The notes under the pieces were generated by a model. That model saw nothing but the letters and a program-made list of their open reading frames with translations. It did not search any database and had not been told where the DNA came from. DNA of 64,000 nucleotides from Embiotoca jacksoni (Eukaryota; Chordata; Actinopteri; Embiotocidae): positions 682,001 through 746,000 of the forward strand of contig JAKOON010000028.1 of NCBI GenBank assembly GCA_022577435.1, in the 5' to 3' direction. The position numbers and the translations under genes were made by a program. Shown in pieces: positions 59,201 to 64,000 of the stretch (positions are counted from its first letter, which is position 1; each line of letters begins with the position of its first letter).

Positions 59201-60129
59201 TCAGGCCAGGCGGCTCATCACGCTGGTGGACGCCCTCTACGACCATAAGGTGCCCCCCGCACGCTCACCTGAGCTGCACCGACGTGTCTCCGGTACCCGC
59301 AGACCTTTTAACGGCGAGTCCTCCTGTTTCAGGTGCGGGTGGTGATCCTCGCTGATCACCCGCTGGAGGATGTCTTCGTTCACGGAGGAGATCACAGTCA
59401 CGACGAGAGCCACGTTCTGATGGACGACCTCGGGCTGAGGCGGGTAAGAGTCACCAAGGAGGCCGTCTGCGACTGTAATATAGAACACGAAGGCTTCATC
59501 TGTCAAAATAAGAGCTTTATGTGCTTTTTAAAAAAAAATTTTTTTTTAAATCACATCCATTCAACACTAAAACAAAGTTCAGCTGGAAGTGTGGAGAAAA
59601 CTCATTTAGCATGTTCCTCATTCCCATCACAAGACCACATTTCCCACAAATCCCGTCACTTCCTGTAGTAATAAAGTCAGTTTTATTTTGACAGGTGACT
59701 TTATGTTGTTATACTTTCAGCAGAGCTTCTGTTGGCAACAGTTTTTGTGGAAACATTGCAGGAAGTTATAATATTGTGGAATTTTCTGCAGTGGCAAGAT
59801 GGTGATTTCCTGGAGGGACTGAATAAAACAAAAAAATACGCAGAAATCATTCAAAGCTAACATCCTGTTTCTGCAGGATCAGAATATTAAATGCACCAAA
59901 TGTCAGATAGAAAATTAAAAAAAAACAAAAAACGTGAAGCCGTGAAGTTGCAGCACGTGTTCAAATCTGGTATTTTGAATGTGGCTCTCAGGAAGAAGCC
60001 AGCAGTCTGTCCATCTTCAGCGGGGAGGAGGAGATGTTCGCCTTCCAGAGGACGGTGTCGCGGCTGACGGAGATGCAGACGGAGGAATACTGGCTGCAGG
60101 GCGACCGGAGCAGCAAACCACAGCAGTGA
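56264..60129 (+). CDS. afg1l: AFG1-like ATPase (LACE1), mitochondrial
   Basis: Twelve exons join in frame: 56264-56378, 56715-56917, 57224-57275, 57368-57469, 57563-57793, 57940-57998, 58078-58160, 58254-58324, 58435-58535, 59109-59249, 59333-59443 and 59992-60129. The product is about 468 residues (human 481). For exon 1 I chose the donor CGAG|GTGAGA because the later CCG|GTGAGT breaks the frame. The basic N-terminus (MAACVPLRVKMSSS) suits a mitochondrial presequence. Walker A is GDVGTGKT (121-128), Walker B LLCFDEF (194-200), and sensor 1 ATSN (227-230). Conserved ends are LNKACGTIADCAFEELCDR and FQRTVSRLTEMQTEEYW. AFG1L is an AAA+ protein of the inner mitochondrial compartment that helps remove surplus respiratory-chain subunits. 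Its neighbours scml4 and foxo3 are the same as in human 6q21. Confidence 0.95.
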
Positions 60130-60130
60130 C

Positions 60131-60262
60131 TCCTGAACGGGACTCCTCCAGCAGAACTGGACCGAACGCCACTCCCGCCCTCCCTCCGTCAGTACCTCCT
60201 GAACGGGACTCCTCCAGCAGAACCGGACCGAACGCCGCTCCCGCCCTCCCTCCATCAGCCCT
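60131..60262. repeat. 66-bp tandem duplication just after the afg1l stop
   Basis: Two copies, beginning tcctgaacgggactcctcca at 60131 and 60197, follow each other directly. They differ at only a few bases (for example ccactcccg versus ccgctcccg). The first starts two bases after the stop codon, in the 3' untranslated region. Confidence 0.9.
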
Positions 60263-61948
60263 ATGTACAGAACATATTTATTTCTCTATCAAAGCCTTCA
60301 GTCATTTTACAGCGACGGTGCACTTTTAAAGTAAGTTCTTAAGATGAACCTGGATTGAGGTCCAACTTTTTAAACCCGTGGGACGACTTCTGGACTCCAG
60401 AAAGACCTTTTTTTTTTTTTTGAGGGACATTTTCATGTTTTTTTGAACATTAGTTCAAAATGCATTACTACATGAATTCATCATAAATCTAAACACAGAA
60501 GCAGCAGACGGGTTCGGCTGTTTGTTCGAGTCGATGATGATTCTTCAGTTTGTTTCCATCTTTTCTTTGTTTAAACACATTTACTGCAGTGTGTAGGAGA
60601 GAAGGTGAGAAACAAACTTTAGAGACACAAACGCACACACAGATGGTGGCATTTTATTTAGTGGAATCTGTTTTCTTTTGCAGAAACTAAATCTGTCCTT
60701 TTTATTTAAAGCTGTTTCAGGTCGGAGGATTTTATTTTCTTTGATTGTGAGACTGTCAGATTTTCAGACTTCATTATTTCTGATCAGATTTAAAAACAGG
60801 AACAAGAAAATCTACAGGATTGTAAGAAGAGTCACTTTTAATAATATACAAGTTTCCAATCTGTATAACCTCCTTTAGAGCTTTGTTACTCATGATTAAA
60901 CATTAATTAATCAAAGTTAAGTTCAGTTTAATAAGTTCACTGCTATTTTTAATGTTCTGTATAATTCAATAGTTTTAACTTGAGTCTGATGTATAAACAC
61001 ATTCAATTCATGTCACTTTATTTTCATTTTTTTTAAAACGGCATTTGGGAAATAAAAGGAATTTGAACGGTCTTTTAACAGTTGGATGGCTGGTGTATGA
61101 AGAAGTCCTGGTTCTGGTTATGGTCCCGGACATCCAGACTGATGATAACATTTAATTTCACAGTGAGGAGCTCGCGCCCTGATGACTCTCTGCTGTGAGT
61201 CTCGTGCTCATATGAAAGGTGATGTCACTACTTGGCAGTCGTCTCCACGCTGTCACTTTAATTTCTGCGCAGTTCAGGATCGCGTCTCCTGCACTCGCAG
61301 CGTTTGCGCCAACCGCAGCGTGTTTGCGGGCTGCTGGCCTCGCGGAAGACTCCGTGCTGGCTCGGTGAAGACGCCGGAGATGTGCGTCCGGGATGCAGCG
61401 TTGTTTCTCCGGTGCTAGGAGGGCGGGTTTGAGGCTTTTCTCCGGCGGCCTTCAGAGACGCTCCTCTCCGCTGCTGGCTGCTGAAGAACTCCGGAGAGGA
61501 AACGGTCAAGATGGCAGCTGTGTCGGGCTGATGTGGAGCGGTTAGATGCGGTATTCTCCTCCTTTGTCGGGCAGCATCGCGGCGCAGGACGCGGCCGCCT
61601 GTGAAGGAACGCCGTTCGGATCTGTGCGGGTCTCCGCGGAGCCTCTTAGTCTGTCCCTGTAGAGACGCTGCGGTGCGGTGCGGTGCGGGCTGCTGGGTGG
61701 CTGGGTGTGGGCTGTGCACGACAAAAGGATATGTTTTGTTGAAGCTGGTCAGTCGGAGGAGCTCCGTGCGCCGCGGACAGACGCTGCAGGACGGAGGGAC
61801 GGACACGTGCTGAACCGGGCTGCAGGCACGACATTTGCATCCCGTGCAGAGTAAATAAAGAGTCCCGGAGCGCGCGCTCAACATTGATGGAATGCGACCT
61901 GAGTGATTTTCTAACCCTTTGTGTAACTACCGAGACATCAACGTTAAC
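60263..61948. other. afg1l 3' flank and foxo3 promoter and leader
   Basis: AT-rich sequence to about 61100 covers the afg1l 3' end. From about 61250 the sequence becomes GC- and CpG-rich (for example ccgcggacagacgctgcagg, gcgcggagcg), consistent with a CpG-island promoter and a long 5' leader for foxo3. No TATA box is evident. Transcription start sites cannot be placed by eye. Confidence 0.5.
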
Positions 61949-62494
61949 ATGGCCGAGGCGGCGCGGAGCGAAGACGAGCCGCCCGCAAACGTCGAGATAG
62001 ACCCGGACTTCGAGCCCCAGAAGCGGCCGCGGTCCTGCACCTGGCCGCTGCCCCGTCCGGAGGCAGGCAAGCCCGGGGCGAACGACACTGACGTAATCCC
62101 CGAGGAAGAGGATGATGAGGGTGACAGCCCGGGGAGCGGCGCTGCTCAGAAATCCAGAGGTGGGCTCACGGAGCCCCGCGAGCCAAGCAGCAGCTCCGTC
62201 TCCCAGCCCGTGGAGGTCCAGCGGGGCCCCCGCAGAGAGGAGGCCGCCGACAGCTCGCCCTCCTCGGCGCAGACCCCCCCTGCGGCCCCCGGCGGCTCTG
62301 CCTCCCAGCAGCTGAGGAAGTCGTCAGCCCGCAGGAACGCCTGGGGCAACTACTCGTACGCAGACCTCATCACGCAGGCCATCGAGAGCTCCCCGGAGAA
62401 GAGGCTGACCTTGTCCCAGATCTACGACTGGATGGTTCGGTCCGTGCCCTACTTCAAGGACAAAGGAGACAGCAACAGCTCTGCAGGCTGGAAG
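61949..62494 (+). CDS. foxo3: Forkhead box protein O3, first coding exon
   Basis: The start is ATG 61949 (MAEAARSEDEPPANVEIDPD). The exon encodes 182 residues and ends SNSSAGWK at donor GAAG|GTGAGC, exactly where vertebrate FOXO genes carry their long intron inside the forkhead domain. The first AKT site is RPRSCT with T31 (human FOXO3 T32), a 14-3-3 docking site when phosphorylated. VIPEEEDDEGD matches FOXO3 rather than FOXO1. The forkhead begins near residue 134 with RRNAWGNYSYADLI and continues QAIESSPEKRLTLSQIYDW. FOXO3 is a transcription factor in stress resistance, cell cycle arrest and apoptosis, excluded from the nucleus by insulin/AKT signalling. The rest of the forkhead, helix 3 and the transactivation region lie beyond the right edge. 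Confidence 0.95.
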
Positions 62495-62639
62495 GTGAGC
62501 GGTGCCACGCTGCTGCTGTCATCACAACAAACAGCCCACCGTGCTCCTGTTAACACACGGTGGAGGGAGACAGCACCATCATTCGTGTTTTTCTTCTGAG
62601 GTGTATTCAGGTGATCAGTGAGGCTGCAAAATAATCTGT

Positions 62640-63025
62640 AATATACAACATACACACAACAATGTGCACACACACATTACACTCAGGACACACACATTAT
62701 ATTAAGGACACGCACACACATTACACTCAAGACACACATTATACTAAGGACACGCATACATTACACACAGGACACATGTTACACTCAGGACACGCACACA
62801 TTACACTCTAGACACGCATATTATACTAAGGACTTACACACATTATACTAAGGACACACACACACACACATTACACTCAGGACACACACACACGCATACA
62901 TTACACTCAAGACACACACATTACACTCAAGATACACATTATACTAAGGACACACGCATTAAACACAAGACACACACTCACACATTAACCTCAAGACACA
63001 CACGTTAACCTCAGGACACACACTG
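62640..63025. repeat. Degenerate minisatellite in foxo3 intron 1
   Basis: Irregular copies of a unit close to acacacattacactcaggac repeat about 17 times, with variants catta/catac and ctcaag/taaagg. It begins about 145 bases after the exon 1 donor. Strand asymmetry (almost no G) is strong. Confidence 0.85.
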
Positions 63026-63029
63026 ACCC

Positions 63030-64000
63030 AGTCAGAACCAGACTCTCTGCTGCCTCTGTTTGATTTTCAGGATTAGTTCAAACCGATTCATCTGTCATGG
63101 AATAAGTCTGATGAGCTCTGAGCTGCAGGATTTAGACGGAGGGGGAAAAATAGGTTTGTAATCCGGCAGGCTGCTTCCAGGGAGCTGCTGCTGGAATAAA
63201 TTCCAGCAGCGCTGGTCCAGACTGATCGGTTTAAACCTCGTCGAGCTGATGGGGCGCGTCGGGGGGACTCAGGGTGGGTAACACGAGCAGAGGGATGTGA
63301 TGTGATGCTGAGTTCAGAGTCCAGATGTTTCCAGCAGCTGCAGCAGGAAAGGGTTCACGTTTCTCTTTCAGATGTGCTGACATCAGCACGTCTGAGGAGA
63401 TGCTGTGTGTCCAGAGCGTGTTTGAGGTTCTGACAGTTGGATCACCTGACTCTCTGTCTGCACACGTCTCGGTTCTGGTCCTGTGTCGTGAAACCAGATT
63501 TGAGTGTAAATGGATGTCCAGCGCCCGGCTCTCGGCCCTGCTCCGTGCCACCCTGTGTGTTCGTGCGGCCCGGGCACCGGAATCAATCAGCTGACTGTAA
63601 ATGATGTAGGTCAACGTGTGGCCGTGTGAGAGGAGCTCAGTGTTTCTGTTTGGATCTGAACTGGCACGGCTCCAGTCGGCTCTGAACGAGGCTGCTGCAG
63701 TGCTGCGTGGGGGGTGGGGGAGCAGGAGGGGGGCTCTTTGTGATCTATCTTTATGTGCAGCAGCTCCTACTGTATGCACCTGTGCAGCTCATCTGCAGCT
63801 CGGTCCGCCACATTCCTCCACTCAGGAGGAGAAGAACCAGGTCCTGCAGCTGCATCCAGCAGGTCCACTTGTGCAAGTGATTTATTCTGTCGGCCTCAGT
63901 GCAGCTTTTCGTCTCCAGTTTCTGTTGAACTGGACTCAATGCTGCGGTCATTCTTCAGGTTGTGTTTCCAATCCGACACCACTATGATTCACAGCCTCAT
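63030..64000. other. Start of the foxo3 intron 1 beyond the minisatellite
   Basis: No exon is recognised. The sequence is of moderate GC content with several short plus- and minus-strand frames that show no protein resemblance. The next FOXO3 exon is expected far outside the window. Confidence 0.6.

Noticed and set aside
61258..61884. A 208-codon minus-strand frame upstream of foxo3
   Set aside because: The region is a CpG-rich promoter where long chance frames are common; no family resemblance or splice logic supports it.
63231..63779. A 182-codon minus-strand frame in foxo3 intron 1
   Set aside because: It has no recognisable domain and low-complexity composition, and it lies in the intron without supporting signals.

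Overview
This is a vertebrate nuclear window, almost certainly from a ray-finned (teleost) fish. The genes have many short introns with GT/AG borders. The proteins match vertebrate families throughout. The interspersed repeats are typical of fish: Tc1-like transposons, an L2-like LINE ending in a short tandem tail, a hAT-type MITE, and long CA/TG microsatellites. There are no bacterial-style operons, CRISPR arrays, rRNA genes or tRNA genes that I could support. The exact species cannot be named from the sequence alone.

Layout from left to right. (1) 1-10.8 kb: a hAT MITE; the first coding exon of a dnajc5 (cysteine string protein) paralogue on the minus strand, whose remaining exons lie off the left edge; an unrecognised minus-strand 3' exon with a membrane segment; tp53i3 (quinone oxidoreductase) with clean 3' exons but a degraded 5' end and a minisatellite in its last intron; an unrecognised coiled-coil gene on the plus strand; and cenpo (kinetochore) on the minus strand. 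(2) 10.8-21.6 kb: slc5a6 (sodium-dependent multivitamin transporter) on the plus strand, preceded by a roughly 4.7 kb minus-strand LINE that carries a nested, apparently intact Tc1 transposon. (3) 23.3-38.1 kb: an adhesion GPCR of the ADGRF (GPR110/GPR116) group on the plus strand, then ankrd66 and tdrd6 on the minus strand. The three lie side by side, as they do near human 6p12. (4) 42.6-46.6 kb: vsnl1 (visinin-like 1 calcium sensor) on the minus strand, with a foldback element in its last intron and a probable non-coding first exon far upstream. (5) 47.3-49.7 kb: a dead Tc1 copy and further Tc1 debris. (6) 51.9-64 kb: scml4 on the minus strand, afg1l on the plus strand, and the first coding exon of foxo3 on the plus strand, the same neighbours as at human 6q21.

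The genes do not form one pathway. They are housekeeping, neural and germline genes joined by vertebrate synteny: cenpo acts at kinetochores, slc5a6 in vitamin uptake, tdrd6 in germ granules, vsnl1 in neuronal calcium signalling, scml4 in Polycomb-type chromatin, afg1l in mitochondrial quality control and foxo3 in stress-responsive transcription. I found no new multi-gene system. The observations most worth checking are the recent tandem duplication of Tudor units in tdrd6, the decayed 5' half of tp53i3, the intact Tc1 nested in a dead LINE, a frame break in the ADGRF receptor, and two unrecognised short genes.
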